Shown: piece by piece, positions 1 to 9,260 of the stretch
Position numbering within the stretch: position 1 is the first letter of the stretch
Layout of the letters: every line of letters begins with the position of its first letter
Assembly (NCBI RefSeq): GCF_000384255.1
Contig: NZ_KB913035.1
Span: 1,029,362 to 1,093,361, forward strand
DNA length: 64,000 bases
Source: Methylotenera mobilis 13
Lineage (GTDB): Bacteria > Pseudomonadota > Gammaproteobacteria > Burkholderiales > Methylophilaceae
Direction: 5' to 3'
The notes under the pieces: model-generated
What the model was told of the DNA's origin: nothing
Databases searched by the model: none
What the model saw: the letters and a program-made list of their open reading frames with translations, nothing else
Translations under genes and position numbers: made by a program

Positions 1-1193
1 TCGACAACATCGGTTAGCTCATCTCTGTGTGTTGATCTAGGCACTAGCTTGTTGTTCATCTCCTCAGCGCTTTCTCGCAAGTTACTGCCAATCGCACGCA
101 AGCGTGGAATAATCGAGCGATTGAGGTTCCAGCCAAGTAATCCACATATCATGAGTGCGACAATAATAAATGCAATCGCGTAATTTCTATGCTTTATGTA
201 ATTAAGTTGTGTCGTTTCATATTCAGTGGCAACACCAGCATAGTGCAGATTAATCAGTTGGTTGAGGCTTTCAGTCAGAGGGTCAATCGCTTTATAAACA
301 TCGGAGGTATTGAAGGTCATCAGTCGTTCTATGTCATCAGCGCGGATAATTCCTTGCAGTAAAACAGCAGATTCTAATGCTGTATCAAATAGAGGTTGAA
401 TTTCTTTCGCTAATTGTGACTCTGCTTCGTCATGAGGGCTTGCTAAATACTCTTTCCACTGCTTATCTAATACTAGCAGCGCTTGGTCAACATTAGCTGC
501 CGCGTCGCTGGATGCAATAATGCCTCTTTGTAACTTCTGAGCAGTGCTTACAATATTGTTGCTGTACATGTCGTTGATGATTTTTAATTGTTTTAATGGC
601 AATACTCTGTTCTTGTAAACGTTTTCTAAACCATTGTTACTTTCTTTAATCCCAGATACGCCACTAAAGCCAAGCATACAAGTGGTGAGTGCAACCATCA
701 TAAAAATACATGCAATTTTATTGTTAATGGTGATGCGATTACTAAACTCTCTCACTCTTCTTAACATTGCCGTATGCCAGCGCTCTTCATGTTTGATTGC
801 GCGGTAGTGCTCACGTGCTTTTTCAACTTGCTCAGAACTTGCTTTTTTGCTTACAGAGATATAGCCAACCACTACTCCTTTTTCACGGACAGCCGTGACG
901 CAGGAGTAAACCCAAAAGTGGTCACCATTTTTACAGAGGCCAAGCTCTACACCAATCCATGGTTTTTTAGCTTGTAGTGTCTTCCATATATCAGTCAGTA
1001 CTTCTGATGGCATATCCGGGTGATGGATGATGCTTTGCTTTTGTCCAATTAAGTCTTGCTCACTAAACCCGCTCACTTCCATAAAGTCGCGGTTGATGTA
1101 AGTGATTTTTCCTTCTAAATCAGTTTTTAAGACGATGGAAACTGATTCGTTAATCTCACGTTCACTTTGCGTTAATGTGATATCTTTTTTCAT
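1..1193 (-). CDS. PAS-containing methyl-accepting chemotaxis receptor (Aer-like), 3' part outside window
   Basis: About 397 N-terminal residues are visible; the frame is open to the window edge, so the signalling domain lies outside. The start ATG (1191-1193) is preceded by AAAGGTG at good spacing. Residues ~10-115 form an N-terminal PAS domain of the Aer type, with an HHPDMP stretch like the FAD/redox PAS of Aer. Two hydrophobic segments follow (around IACIFMMVALTT and YAIAFIIVALMI) and enclose a helical four-helix-bundle-like periplasmic or sensing region; a HAMP-like linker begins after the second. The family transduces energy or redox state, or a ligand, to the CheA/CheW flagellar pathway. 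What is seen: PAS, two membrane segments, HAMP start. The methyl-accepting domain is inferred. Confidence 0.85.
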   Translation of the reverse strand, partial: MKKDITLTQSEREINESVSIVLKTDLEGKITYINRDFMEVSGFSEQDLIGQKQSIIHHPDMPSEVLTDIWKTLQAKKPWIGVELGLCKNGDHFWVYSCVTAVREKGVVVGYISVSKKASSEQVEKAREHYRAIKHEERWHTAMLRRVREFSNRITINNKIACIFMMVALTTCMLGFSGVSGIKESNNGLENVYKNRVLPLKQLKIINDMYSNNIVSTAQKLQRGIIASSDAAANVDQALLVLDKQWKEYLASPHDEAESQLAKEIQPLFDTALESAVLLQGIIRADDIERLMTFNTSDVYKAIDPLTESLNQLINLHYAGVATEYETTQLNYIKHRNYAIAFIIVALMICGLLGWNLNRSIIPRLRAIGSNLRESAEEMNNKLVPRSTHRDELTDVV

Positions 1194-1300
1194 TACACAC
1201 CTTTTATTATTTGAGTAACTAACAATTGAATAGATCTGGTTGATGACGATGGCTTGGCAATTTCTTTGTACTCGCTAATGTGCCGTCATGGTTGATGTGG

Positions 1301-3103
1301 TTATGCTGCCATTTCCACCATAGATTCTTGTGGGCTGCGCCGCTCTATGAAAAGGCTATTGCCTGAAATGGCCTTGGCTTGTTTTTTTGCATTGACGCAC
1401 GCGGTTGAAACCTCGTGGTGTGAGTGATAAAGCGTCGAGTCAACAATCAGCGCACCAATAGAAAGGCTAATAAATGGATGAAATCGTTGATCACCTTGAC
1501 GGTCTTGTGTAGTGATCCCGCCATTTGTTTGATCTTGTGCTGAGTAAAATGATGGGAATGTTTTTGCAATATGAGATAACAATGTATCGCAACGACTTTC
1601 CCAATTTCTGCTTTGAAACAACACGATAAAATCATCACCGCCAATGTGCCCAACAAAGTCATACGGGCCACAGGCATCTGAAAGTAGCTGACCTGTTTTC
1701 TGGATGACTTCATCGCCTTTTTTATAGCCATACACATCATTAAAAGGCTTAAAGTGATCCAAATCGCAATAGCAAGCAACAAATGGCGTCCCTGATTGTA
1801 ATAAGCTATCAATTTGCTCACTAATCGGTACATTGCCAGGCAATAAAGTCAGTGGATTAGCGTAGCGTGCAGTGTCTATCTGCATTTTAGTAATCAACCT
1901 AAGTAAGTCATGACCACTGGCCATGCCGATATATTGGGTATTTTCTGTAATGATGAACCCAGCAGAAAGATGGTGCGGTTTGCTTTGCAATATTAAGTCG
2001 CTGAGGTCTTTAAGACTGGTATCTTTGTCTACGATGAGTGCAGATTTGTCCATCATCATTTCACATGGGCGCTGGCCATATAGTTCCCTGCGAAAAGGAC
2101 GTGCATAATCGTTAATCATGACTGAGCGATTGATTAGCCCAACAGGCTTTCCATCCAGTACTACAGGGATAGAGTAAAGCTCTGCATTTTCGTCGAACAT
2201 TTTAAACACATCTTCGTTATGGCATTGGGGGCCAACAGGCGCCATTTGTTTCAGCAGTTTTTCGACAGTCGCTCTATTTTGTAATAGATTCTCACGCTCT
2301 ATTTCAAATCTAACCAGTTGATTAGTGATATCTGGTGATGCCTGATGTAAAGGATCGGCATGCGGTCTAGCAATGTGATAACCTTGGCTATAGGCGATAC
2401 CTAAGTCTCTAATTGCCATCAGTTGTTCATGGGTTTCTATTCCCTCGGCGATCACTTTGGCGCCTGATTTAGCAGCAATCTCTTGAATTGATCGAGCAAA
2501 CTGCATTTTCACTGGGTCTAGATGAATGTTTTGCGTGAAATGTTTGTCTATTTTCACGTAGTCAGGACGAATCTCAGACCATAAGCGTAGCCCAGAAAAA
2601 CCTTCACCTAGGTCATCGATGGCAATTTCAAAGCCCATATTTCGATAGTGGTGGGTTGCATCACGCATAAGCTGGTAATCCAGTGTTTGTGCGTTTTCTG
2701 TTAGCTCAATAATGACTTGATTAGGCTGTAGGCCAAGTGCTTGGATGTATTTAAGTGTTTCGCCTGATTTTGAGTATTTATGTAATAAGATATCAGGGCT
2801 AATATTAAGAAATATTTTGCCAGGTAGTTGGAGGCTGGCAAAAGCTTCTAGTACGGTTTGGCGAGCAAGGTACTCTAACTCTGCAACCAAGCCACATTTT
2901 CTCGCCATCGCAAATAAAGCCATTGGCGTGTGAAGCACACTGTTAATTGGGCCTCTGATTAGGCCTTCATAACCAATAAACTTGCTTTGCTGCATATCGA
3001 GTATTGGTTGAAAAACAGCGGTGAGCTGTTTGCCTTGGATAATGTCATGTAGGTGTAGGCAGGCAGCCTCATGAGAGCATGCTGTATCAGTCAGGGTACT
3101 CAT
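1301..3103 (-). CDS. EAL-CBS-GGDEF protein, cyclic-di-GMP turnover
   Basis: A 600-residue cytoplasmic protein without membrane segments. An N-terminal EAL phosphodiesterase domain (about 20-265) has YEGLIRGP with Glu46, ELTEN, IDDLGEGFSGL, VKIDKHF, AEGIET and QGYHIARP, so the metal and catalytic residues appear complete. A CBS pair (about 290-400) could bind an adenine nucleotide or other ligand. A C-terminal GGDEF domain carries GGDDF at about 488-492, a tolerated variant of the cyclase site. The predicted role is regulated c-di-GMP synthesis and/or breakdown; which activity dominates cannot be read from sequence. The start is supported by AAGAGA upstream. It lies next to the Aer-like receptor on the same strand with a 107-bp gap, which suggests a shared motility or taxis theme. 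Confidence 0.92.
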   Translation of the reverse strand: MSTLTDTACSHEAACLHLHDIIQGKQLTAVFQPILDMQQSKFIGYEGLIRGPINSVLHTPMALFAMARKCGLVAELEYLARQTVLEAFASLQLPGKIFLNISPDILLHKYSKSGETLKYIQALGLQPNQVIIELTENAQTLDYQLMRDATHHYRNMGFEIAIDDLGEGFSGLRLWSEIRPDYVKIDKHFTQNIHLDPVKMQFARSIQEIAAKSGAKVIAEGIETHEQLMAIRDLGIAYSQGYHIARPHADPLHQASPDITNQLVRFEIERENLLQNRATVEKLLKQMAPVGPQCHNEDVFKMFDENAELYSIPVVLDGKPVGLINRSVMINDYARPFRRELYGQRPCEMMMDKSALIVDKDTSLKDLSDLILQSKPHHLSAGFIITENTQYIGMASGHDLLRLITKMQIDTARYANPLTLLPGNVPISEQIDSLLQSGTPFVACYCDLDHFKPFNDVYGYKKGDEVIQKTGQLLSDACGPYDFVGHIGGDDFIVLFQSRNWESRCDTLLSHIAKTFPSFYSAQDQTNGGITTQDRQGDQRFHPFISLSIGALIVDSTLYHSHHEVSTACVNAKKQAKAISGNSLFIERRSPQESMVEMAA

Positions 3104-3358
3104 TCAAATCTCTTATTTATTAATTTGAGTAGGCATGTTGACTTACCAATATGACATAAAAGTGACAGTTTGATGAATATTGCAAGTGTTCTGAGTTAGC
3201 TGAGGTGTGATGCCGAAACGTAGTATTTTTTAATGCATAATTCAACTCAGTATTTAAATTAAAGCGTATTTAAAAGTCAGATTAGTCACGAGTTAAGTGC
3301 TTTCATTTGAGCGTGATAGGTTAAAATCAAACTTAATTAAAAATCTGTGAATTGTTGA

Positions 3359-5983
3359 ATGACTATCGCACCATCTTCTAATGTTTCTGGCTCTTTAACT
3401 CCCAACGAAAGCCATACGCCTATGATGCGCCAGTACCTTGGCTTAAAGGCACAGCATCCTGATATGTTGCTGTTTTATCGCATGGGAGACTTCTATGAGC
3501 TGTTTTTTGAAGATGCTGAAAAAGCGGCTAGGTTGCTTGGTATTACCTTAACGCATCGTGGAAGCAGTAATGGGCAACCCATCAAAATGGCAGGGGTGCC
3601 TTATCATGCGGCTGAGCAATATTTAGCTAAACTCGCGAAAATGGGTGAGGCGGTCGCTATCTGCGAGCAAGTGGGTGATCCCGCCACCAGTAAAGGCCCC
3701 GTGGCACGTGAAGTGGCACGTATTTTAACGCCAGGTACGCTCACCGATGCTGCATTGTTAGATGAATCTCGTGATAACCAATTACTGAGTATTTTTCAGG
3801 CGAATGGTGTTGTTGGACTGGCGCGCCTGAATCTAGCTTCAGGCAGTTTTATTCTGAGCGAAATTGCCGTAGGTCTATTGGGGCAGGAGCTCGAGCGTAT
3901 CGCGCCTAGTGAAGTATTACTTTCGGATGATTTTCAACACAGCTCGTTAAGTGCTAGCAAAGTGGCTACACGTCGCTTAAGTACATGGCAGTTTGATTTT
4001 GATAGTGCATTTACTACGCTGACTAAACAATTTAATACTTACGATTTAAATGGTTTTGGCTGTGCTGATATGCATCCTGCGATTTGTGCGGCAGGCGCCT
4101 TGCTTGATTATGTGAAACATACACAACGCACCACTTTGCCACATATTAATGCTTTAAGCGTAGAAACGACCACCGCTTATTTGCAACTAGATGCCGCAAC
4201 TAGACGCAACCTTGAAATTGACATGACCTTACGCGGTGAGGCTAGCCCCACGCTGTATTCATTGCTTAATACTACACAAACCGCAATGGGTGCACGCCTG
4301 TTAAGACATTGGTTGCACCATCCCTTGCAAGACCGTAGTTTAGTCATGAAGCGTCATGAGGCTGTTGCTGATTTAATACATACCAACCAATACATTCATA
4401 TAAGACAGACCTTAAAGTCTGTGGCTGACATTGAACGTATCACGGCACGTGTTGCCCTTAAAACAGCTCGCCCTAGAGATTTATCTGGTTTGGCTGTTAG
4501 CCTACAACAGTTACCTTTATTGCAAGCGCAACTTAATCTGCAATCTGCCAGTTTATTGCAAACTTTAGCGGCCAATCTAATGCCACCAGCAGTTGTAATG
4601 AACCTGCTTGTCACCGCTATTAAAACGGAGCCTAGTGTGGTGCTTCGTGAGGGCAGTGTGATCGCGGATGGCTATGATGCGGAGTTGGATGAGCTACGTG
4701 CGATGCAAACGAATCATGGTGAATTTTTGTTGCGATTTGAAGCGGCAGAAAAAGAGCGAACAGGTATTACTAACCTGAAGGTGGAGTATAACAGTGTGCA
4801 TGGTTTCTATATTGAAATGAGCCGTGCACAGGCGGAAAGTGCACCAGCAGAGTACAGACGCCGCCAAACCTTAAAAAATGTTGAGCGCTTCATTACGCCA
4901 GAGCTCAAAGCATTTGAAGATAAAGTATTGAGTGCAAATGAACGTGCATTAGCTCGTGAAAAAATGTTGTATGAACAAGTGTTAGTGCAGCTTGGGCAGT
5001 ATATCTTGGCACTGCAAACCAATGCAGGCGCTGTGGCTAGTTTAGATGTGCTATGTTGTTTTACTGAGCGTGCGATCACCTTAAACTATGTAGCGCCTAC
5101 TTTTATAATAGAAGCTGGATTAGAAGTCGTGAACGGTCGACACCCTGTTGTTGAGCAGATTTCTGTGCAAACTTCAGGTCAGCCGTTTATTGCTAATGAT
5201 GTGACACTTAATCCATACCGCCAACTATTGCTGATTACTGGGCCGAATATGGGCGGTAAATCTACCTTTATGCGTCAAACCGCATTGATTGTATTGCTGG
5301 CGTACTGTGGCTGTTATGTACCAGCGACTTCAGTAAAAATTGGTGAGATTGACCGTATCATGACACGTATCGGTGCATCAGATGACTTGGCGGGAGGGCG
5401 TTCGACCTTTATGGTGGAAATGACCGAAACGGCGAATATTCTACATAACTCAACAGATAAGAGTTTAGTGCTGTTAGATGAAATCGGGCGCGGCACCTCT
5501 ACATTTGACGGATTAAGCCTAGCTTGGGCGGTTGCCAAGCAGTTATTAGAGAAAAATCGTGCCTATACTTTGTTTGCAACGCATTATTTTGAGCTAACAC
5601 GTATTGTTGATGAGTTTAAATATGCAGCGAATGTACATTTAGATGCAGTTGAACATGGCAATAGCATAGTGTTTATGCATAAAGTAGAAGAAGGCGCGGC
5701 TAATCAGAGTTATGGATTACAAGTTGCTCAGTTGGCGGGGATTCCTAAGCCCGTTATTAGTGCAGCAAAAAGAAAATTAGCGCAATTAGAGTTAAATCAA
5801 GTCGCAAATCAAGATGCAACAGCAGTGCCGCAAGTTGATATGTTCATGATGAACGAGCAAGTCGTAGAGGTCCCATTGCATCCTGTACTCACTGAATTGG
5901 AGTCATTGCAAGTGGATGATCTCACGCCTAAGCAGGCTTTAGATCTGCTATATAGGCTAAAAGCGACTGTTAATCAAACATGA
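3359..5983 (+). CDS. mutS: DNA mismatch repair protein MutS
   Basis: An 874-residue MutS of normal length. The N-terminal mismatch-reading motif is GDFYEL (Phe45-x-Glu47), which inserts at mispairs. The C-terminal ABC-type ATPase has Walker [10 protein letters not shown] at about 628, the [16 protein letters not shown] segment, Walker [15 protein letters not shown] and a late ATHYFEL segment. It recognises base mismatches and small loops and recruits MutL. It is transcribed alone: the next gene starts about 260 bp later with its own sigma-54 promoter. The start ATG has no strong Shine-Dalgarno, but no better in-frame start exists before the conserved domain. There is no sign of truncation. 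Confidence 0.98.
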   Translation: MTIAPSSNVSGSLTPNESHTPMMRQYLGLKAQHPDMLLFYRMGDFYELFFEDAEKAARLLGITLTHRGSSNGQPIKMAGVPYHAAEQYLAKLAKMGEAVAICEQVGDPATSKGPVAREVARILTPGTLTDAALLDESRDNQLLSIFQANGVVGLARLNLASGSFILSEIAVGLLGQELERIAPSEVLLSDDFQHSSLSASKVATRRLSTWQFDFDSAFTTLTKQFNTYDLNGFGCADMHPAICAAGALLDYVKHTQRTTLPHINALSVETTTAYLQLDAATRRNLEIDMTLRGEASPTLYSLLNTTQTAMGARLLRHWLHHPLQDRSLVMKRHEAVADLIHTNQYIHIRQTLKSVADIERITARVALKTARPRDLSGLAVSLQQLPLLQAQLNLQSASLLQTLAANLMPPAVVMNLLVTAIKTEPSVVLREGSVIADGYDAELDELRAMQTNHGEFLLRFEAAEKERTGITNLKVEYNSVHGFYIEMSRAQAESAPAEYRRRQTLKNVERFITPELKAFEDKVLSANERALAREKMLYEQVLVQLGQYILALQTNAGAVASLDVLCCFTERAITLNYVAPTFIIEAGLEVVNGRHPVVEQISVQTSGQPFIANDVTLNPYRQLLLITGPNMGGKSTFMRQTALIVLLAYCGCYVPATSVKIGEIDRIMTRIGASDDLAGGRSTFMVEMTETANILHNSTDKSLVLLDEIGRGTSTFDGLSLAWAVAKQLLEKNRAYTLFATHYFELTRIVDEFKYAANVHLDAVEHGNSIVFMHKVEEGAANQSYGLQVAQLAGIPKPVISAAKRKLAQLELNQVANQDATAVPQVDMFMMNEQVVEVPLHPVLTELESLQVDDLTPKQALDLLYRLKATVNQT

Positions 5984-6084
5984 GTATAGATTCTCTGCTT
6001 TCTTGAAAGTTGGCAGACATAAAAAGCGATACGTATTAATCTTGGTGCGCATCATTGAAGTGCGTTCTATCTGGATACAAGACT

Positions 6085-6107
6085 GTGCATTTGCACCTTA
6101 TTTGTGC
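6085..6107. promoter_or_regulatory. Candidate NtrC enhancer dyads upstream of nasT
   Basis: Two overlapping inverted repeats: GTGCA-TT-TGCAC (6085-6096) and GCACC-TTATT-TGTGC (6093-6107). The second matches the NtrC-type arrangement GCACy-N5-rGTGC except for one base. They lie about 90 bp upstream of a perfect sigma-54 promoter, where an enhancer-binding activator is expected. NtrC binding is inferred; no protein evidence exists in the window. Confidence 0.55.
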
Positions 6108-6193
6108 GAACAATCATCACTGAAGTTATTTTCTGAATCTCCTGCAGCGCGCTATTCCATATTAAACAAGTGGTTATGCTGGTATTAAATAGT

Positions 6194-6209
6194 TGGCACA
6201 CCTATTGCT
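6194..6209 (+). promoter_or_regulatory. Sigma-54 (-24/-12) promoter of nasT
   Basis: The sequence reads TGGCAC-acctA-TTGCT. It matches the RpoN consensus TGGCAC-N5-TTGCW at every fixed base, with exactly 10 bp between the GG (6195-6196) and GC (6207-6208) dinucleotides. Transcription would start near 6220, about 20 bases before the nasT ATG at 6242. It indicates nitrogen-limitation control through an enhancer-binding protein such as NtrC. Confidence 0.85.
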
Positions 6210-6241
6210 TATACTAGATTAGTCGATTGAGTTAAGCAGCT

Positions 6242-6817
6242 ATGTTAAAAGTAATGATTGTTGATAATAATTTGGAGCGTGTTAAACCACTCAAGCAGTC
6301 TTTGCTTGATAACGGTTACGATGTCATCGCTCATCTTAGAGATACCATCAACTTAAATGATGCATGCAGTAAATTACAACCAGATGTGGTGGTGATTGAT
6401 ACAGACTCACCAAGTCGTGACACATTAGAGCACATTTGTGTCATGACAATGAATGACCCTCGTCCTGTGATGATGTTTACACATGATGGCGATAAAGAGC
6501 AGATTAAATTGGCAACGCAGGCAGGTGTGTGTGCTTATGTGGTGGGTACTTTACCAAATGAGCGTTTGCAACCAGTGATTGATGCGGCGGTTGCTAGGTT
6601 TGAGGAATTTAAGAATTTACGGACTGCCTTGCAGGAGGCAAATACCAAGTTAAGCGAACGTAAAGTGATTGAACGTGCAAAAGGTTTGATCATGAAACAG
6701 CGCAACGTTGATGAAAACGAAGCGTATAGCATGTTAAGAAAAATGGCGATGGAAAAGCATACGCGCATCGGGTCTTTAGCAGCACAGATAGTTGAAGCGG
6801 CACAATTGCTACTTTAG
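6242..6817 (+). CDS. nasT: NasT-type ANTAR response regulator / transcription antiterminator
   Basis: 191 residues. Residues 1-125 form a receiver fold with Asp53 in VIDTDSP at the phosphoacceptor position, but the conserved Lys near the end of the receiver is replaced (YVVGTLP), suggesting a pseudo-receiver as in known NasT proteins. Residues ~132-190 form an ANTAR RNA-binding domain (ERKVIERAKGLIMKQ, then an EAYSMLRKMAM helix). The family binds paired hexaloop hairpins in nascent leaders and prevents termination. Exactly such a leader lies immediately downstream, before nrtA. The gene is driven by a perfect sigma-54 promoter. In Azotobacter and Pseudomonas NasT is held inactive by the nitrate sensor NasS; no nasS is adjacent here. 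The role is well supported; the signal input is unknown. Confidence 0.92.
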   Translation: MLKVMIVDNNLERVKPLKQSLLDNGYDVIAHLRDTINLNDACSKLQPDVVVIDTDSPSRDTLEHICVMTMNDPRPVMMFTHDGDKEQIKLATQAGVCAYVVGTLPNERLQPVIDAAVARFEEFKNLRTALQEANTKLSERKVIERAKGLIMKQRNVDENEAYSMLRKMAMEKHTRIGSLAAQIVEAAQLLL

Positions 6818-6853
6818 CTGGTAACTAAGAATTTGGTGGTGGTTGAGTCCAAA

Positions 6854-6915
6854 AGTCCAATGAAGGACTAGTGAGCTAAATCATCCAAGCAGTAAAAAAG
6901 AGCCAATGGTGGCTC
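6854..6915 (+). promoter_or_regulatory. Dual-hexaloop ANTAR RNA target in nrtA leader
   Basis: Two RNA hairpins lie in tandem. P1 has stem AGTCC/GGACT (6854-6858 with 6865-6869) and loop AATGAA (6859-6864). P2 has stem GAGCC/GGCTC (6900-6904 with 6911-6915) and loop AATGGT (6905-6910). Both loops are six bases with A at position 1 and G at position 4, the signature recognised by ANTAR domains. The linker is about 30 bases. They sit between nasT and a strong terminator that precedes nrtA, so NasT binding should relieve termination of the nrt operon. Confidence 0.85.
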
Positions 6916-6934
6916 AGATCATGTAATACAAGAC

Positions 6935-7003
6935 AAAGGCGTCTTGATAAGCAATCAACTCTTTTATTTAAGAGCTGGTTCAACTTATCAGACGCCTTTT
7001 TTT
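6935..7003 (+). terminator. Leader terminator (attenuator) upstream of nrtA
   Basis: The left arm at 6935-6951 pairs with the right arm at 6984-6999 over 16 base pairs with one bulged T, and a T run follows (6997-7003). A small internal hairpin CTCTT/AAGAG (6959-6974) sits in the loop. It lies between the two ANTAR hairpins and the nrtA ribosome-binding site. It is therefore read as the conditional terminator of an antitermination leader rather than the end of nasT alone. Confidence 0.85.
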
Positions 7004-7045
7004 ATGAATTTTTTAGATTGTTTGGATTATTTTAGGAGAACTAAG

Positions 7046-8350
7046 ATGGGCAATGACAATATCAGTAACAAAGAAAGTAAATTAGGTCAGCAATCGAATT
7101 TGGTGGTTGATTCAGCACGTCGTGACTTTTTTAAAATGAGTGCAATGGGTGCACTAGGTGCTGCAGCGATGATGGGTTTAGTGCCAAATGGTATTCGCAC
7201 ACAAGCTTACGCGGCAGGTTCTGACGCCCCAGAAATTACCAATGTCAAAATTGGTTTTATTCCACTCACAGACTGTGCACCAATTATCGTGGCAGCTGAA
7301 ATGGGTTTTGATAAGAAATACGGCATCAAAATTACCCCTTCAAAAGAAGCGTCTTGGGCCGCCGTGCGCGATAAAGTTTCTAATGGCGAGTTACATGCAG
7401 CACATATTCTGTACGGTATGGTATACGGTGTACAGCTAGGTATTGGTGGACAGCAAAAAGATATGGCGGTCTTGATGGGCTTAAACCATAACGGTCAAGG
7501 CATCACGCTTTCTAATCAGCTCAAAGAAAAAGGTGTGAAAGACGGTAAAAGTCTTAAGCGCTTAATTGATAACGAAAACCGTGACTATACATTTGCACAA
7601 ACATTCCCAACAGGTACCCATGCAATGTGGTTGAACTATTGGCTAGCTGCAAATGGTATTCACCCAGTGAAAGATGTTAAAAATATTGTCGTACCACCGC
7701 CACAAATGGTGGCCAATATGCGTATCGGCAATATGGATGGCTACTGCGTGGGTGAGCCTTGGAATGCTAGGGCAATTTTCGACAAAGTAGGCTTCACTGT
7801 TGCAACAACGCAAGATATCTGGGTAGATCACCCTGAAAAAGTATTGGGAGCTACAGCGGAGTTTGTAGAGAAAAACCCAAATACTGCACGTGCCATGATG
7901 ATGGCGATTCTTGATGCATGTCGTTATATCGATGCCGCAGAAAATCGTGCAAAAGTGGCTAAGTTAATTTCAGGTAAAGCCTACGTCAATGCACCAGAGC
8001 AAGTGATTGCAGGCCGCTTTGTGGGTGATTACGACAATGGTAACGGTAAGGTATGGAAAGATCCTAACTACATGAAGTTCTTTGATGATGGCAAAGTGAA
8101 CTATCCATTCTTATCAGATGGCATGTGGTTCTTAACACAACACAAACGTTGGGGCTTGCTCAAATCTGACCCTGATTACTTAGGTGTTGCAACGAAGATC
8201 AACCAAGTAAAACTTTACTCAGAGGCCGCATCGCAATTAGGTATTAATGTTCCAAAAAGCGCAATGCGCAGTAGTAAGTTAATGGATGGCGTAGTGTGGG
8301 ATGGTTCTAACCCAGCTGCTTATGCTGCATCGTTCAAGATTAAAGTGTAG
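7046..8350 (+). CDS. nrtA: Nitrate ABC transporter substrate-binding protein (NrtA family), Tat signal
   Basis: 434 residues from ATG 7046, which has TTTAGGAG at good spacing. The frame is open further upstream to 6944, but that part overlaps the leader terminator and is not expected to be translated. Residues 24-31 read ARRDFFKM, a twin-arginine export motif, followed by a hydrophobic Ala/Gly/Met segment and a cleavage region near AYA. The mature protein is a CynA/NrtA/SsuA-like binding protein (TDCAPIIVAAEMGF near its N-terminus, then FPTGTHAMWLNYWLAANG and YCVGEPWNARAIF). It would capture nitrate (or nitrite) in the periplasm and pass it to NrtB. Tat export implies folding before export. 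It might also double as a nitrate sensor, but its export signal argues against a cytoplasmic NasS role. Confidence 0.93.
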   Translation: MGNDNISNKESKLGQQSNLVVDSARRDFFKMSAMGALGAAAMMGLVPNGIRTQAYAAGSDAPEITNVKIGFIPLTDCAPIIVAAEMGFDKKYGIKITPSKEASWAAVRDKVSNGELHAAHILYGMVYGVQLGIGGQQKDMAVLMGLNHNGQGITLSNQLKEKGVKDGKSLKRLIDNENRDYTFAQTFPTGTHAMWLNYWLAANGIHPVKDVKNIVVPPPQMVANMRIGNMDGYCVGEPWNARAIFDKVGFTVATTQDIWVDHPEKVLGATAEFVEKNPNTARAMMMAILDACRYIDAAENRAKVAKLISGKAYVNAPEQVIAGRFVGDYDNGNGKVWKDPNYMKFFDDGKVNYPFLSDGMWFLTQHKRWGLLKSDPDYLGVATKINQVKLYSEAASQLGINVPKSAMRSSKLMDGVVWDGSNPAAYAASFKIKV

Positions 8351-8395
8351 GCCATGATGTATTGCACAAATAGAGTTGCGCCTTAAGGAGTTGAA

Positions 8396-9232
8396 ATGAC
8401 AAATACTACTGTAAATAAAATAATGCCTACCGCTAAATCTTTCTCTTTAAGCAGTTTAAACACGCAGGCTTATCGTTTTTTTAGATGGGTGCTACCGCCA
8501 ATTTTTGGATTGTTCTTGCTGGTTGTGATTTGGGCCTTAATTTCAGAGAAAACACCAGAGTTGCCAGGGCCAATTAAAACTTGGGCCTCAGCGGTTGAGT
8601 TGTTTAGTGACCCGTTTTATGACCACGGTATCAATGATAAAGGGGTGGGTTGGAATATCCTGGCATCATTGCAACGTGTTGGTTTGGGTTTTGGTTTAGC
8701 TGCACTGATTGGAATTCCGCTTGGTTTTATCATTGGTCGTTTTGAGTTTATTTCAAGAATGACCGCACCAGTGATTAGTTTGTTACGTCCGGTCTCTCCA
8801 CTTGCGTGGTTGCCGATTGGGCTTCTGGTGTTTAAAGCGGCAAATCCAGCAGCGATATGGGTAATCTTTATTTCGGCAGTATGGCCCATGATTATCAACA
8901 CGGCAGTTGGTGTAGGTAAAGTGCCACAAGACTACATGAACGTGGCTAAAGTGTTGAACTTAAGTGAATGGAAAATCGTGACCAAAATACTGTTTCCGTT
9001 TGTGTTGCCTTATATGATGACCGGTGTGCGCCTTTCTATCGGTGTTGCATGGTTAGTGATTGTTGCAGCAGAAATGCTAACGGGTGGCGTTGGTATCGGT
9101 TTCTGGGTGTGGGATGAGTGGAATAACTTAAATGTTGAACACATCATCATCGCGATTTTTGTTGTAGGTATTGTTGGTTTATTGCTTGAGTTAATTCTCA
9201 CGCAAATTGCTAAACGATTTAGCTACGAATAA
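8396..9232 (+). CDS. nrtB: Nitrate ABC transporter permease
   Basis: 278 residues with about six membrane segments. The first is near residues 33-50; later ones include VGLGFGLAALIGIPLGFIIG and an AIWVIFISAVWPMIINTAVG stretch. The cytoplasmic coupling loop (KILFPFVLPYMMTGVRLSIG) matches the EAA-type motif of NrtB/SsuC/TauC permeases. SD AAGGAG lies before ATG 8396. It is 45 bp after nrtA and 28 bp before nrtD, clearly in one operon. It forms the inner-membrane channel that moves nitrate using energy from the NrtD ATPase. Confidence 0.94.
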   Translation: MTNTTVNKIMPTAKSFSLSSLNTQAYRFFRWVLPPIFGLFLLVVIWALISEKTPELPGPIKTWASAVELFSDPFYDHGINDKGVGWNILASLQRVGLGFGLAALIGIPLGFIIGRFEFISRMTAPVISLLRPVSPLAWLPIGLLVFKAANPAAIWVIFISAVWPMIINTAVGVGKVPQDYMNVAKVLNLSEWKIVTKILFPFVLPYMMTGVRLSIGVAWLVIVAAEMLTGGVGIGFWVWDEWNNLNVEHIIIAIFVVGIVGLLLELILTQIAKRFSYE

Positions 9233-9260
9233 CCCATTTAAATATCCTTTAGGAACGATC

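Noticed and set aside
6003-6188. 61-residue plus-strand ORF between mutS and nasT
   Set aside because: No recognisable family and no ribosome-binding site, and it overlaps the candidate NtrC dyads and runs up to the sigma-54 promoter. Probably a chance frame.
6799-6810. GGCAC...TTGCT near the end of nasT as a second sigma-54 promoter
   Set aside because: Spacing between GG and GC is 7 rather than 10 bases, so RNA polymerase with sigma-54 would not bind.
6944-7045. Upstream extension of the nrtA frame
   Set aside because: It runs through the leader terminator; the Tat signal begins after ATG 7046, which has a clear ribosome site.
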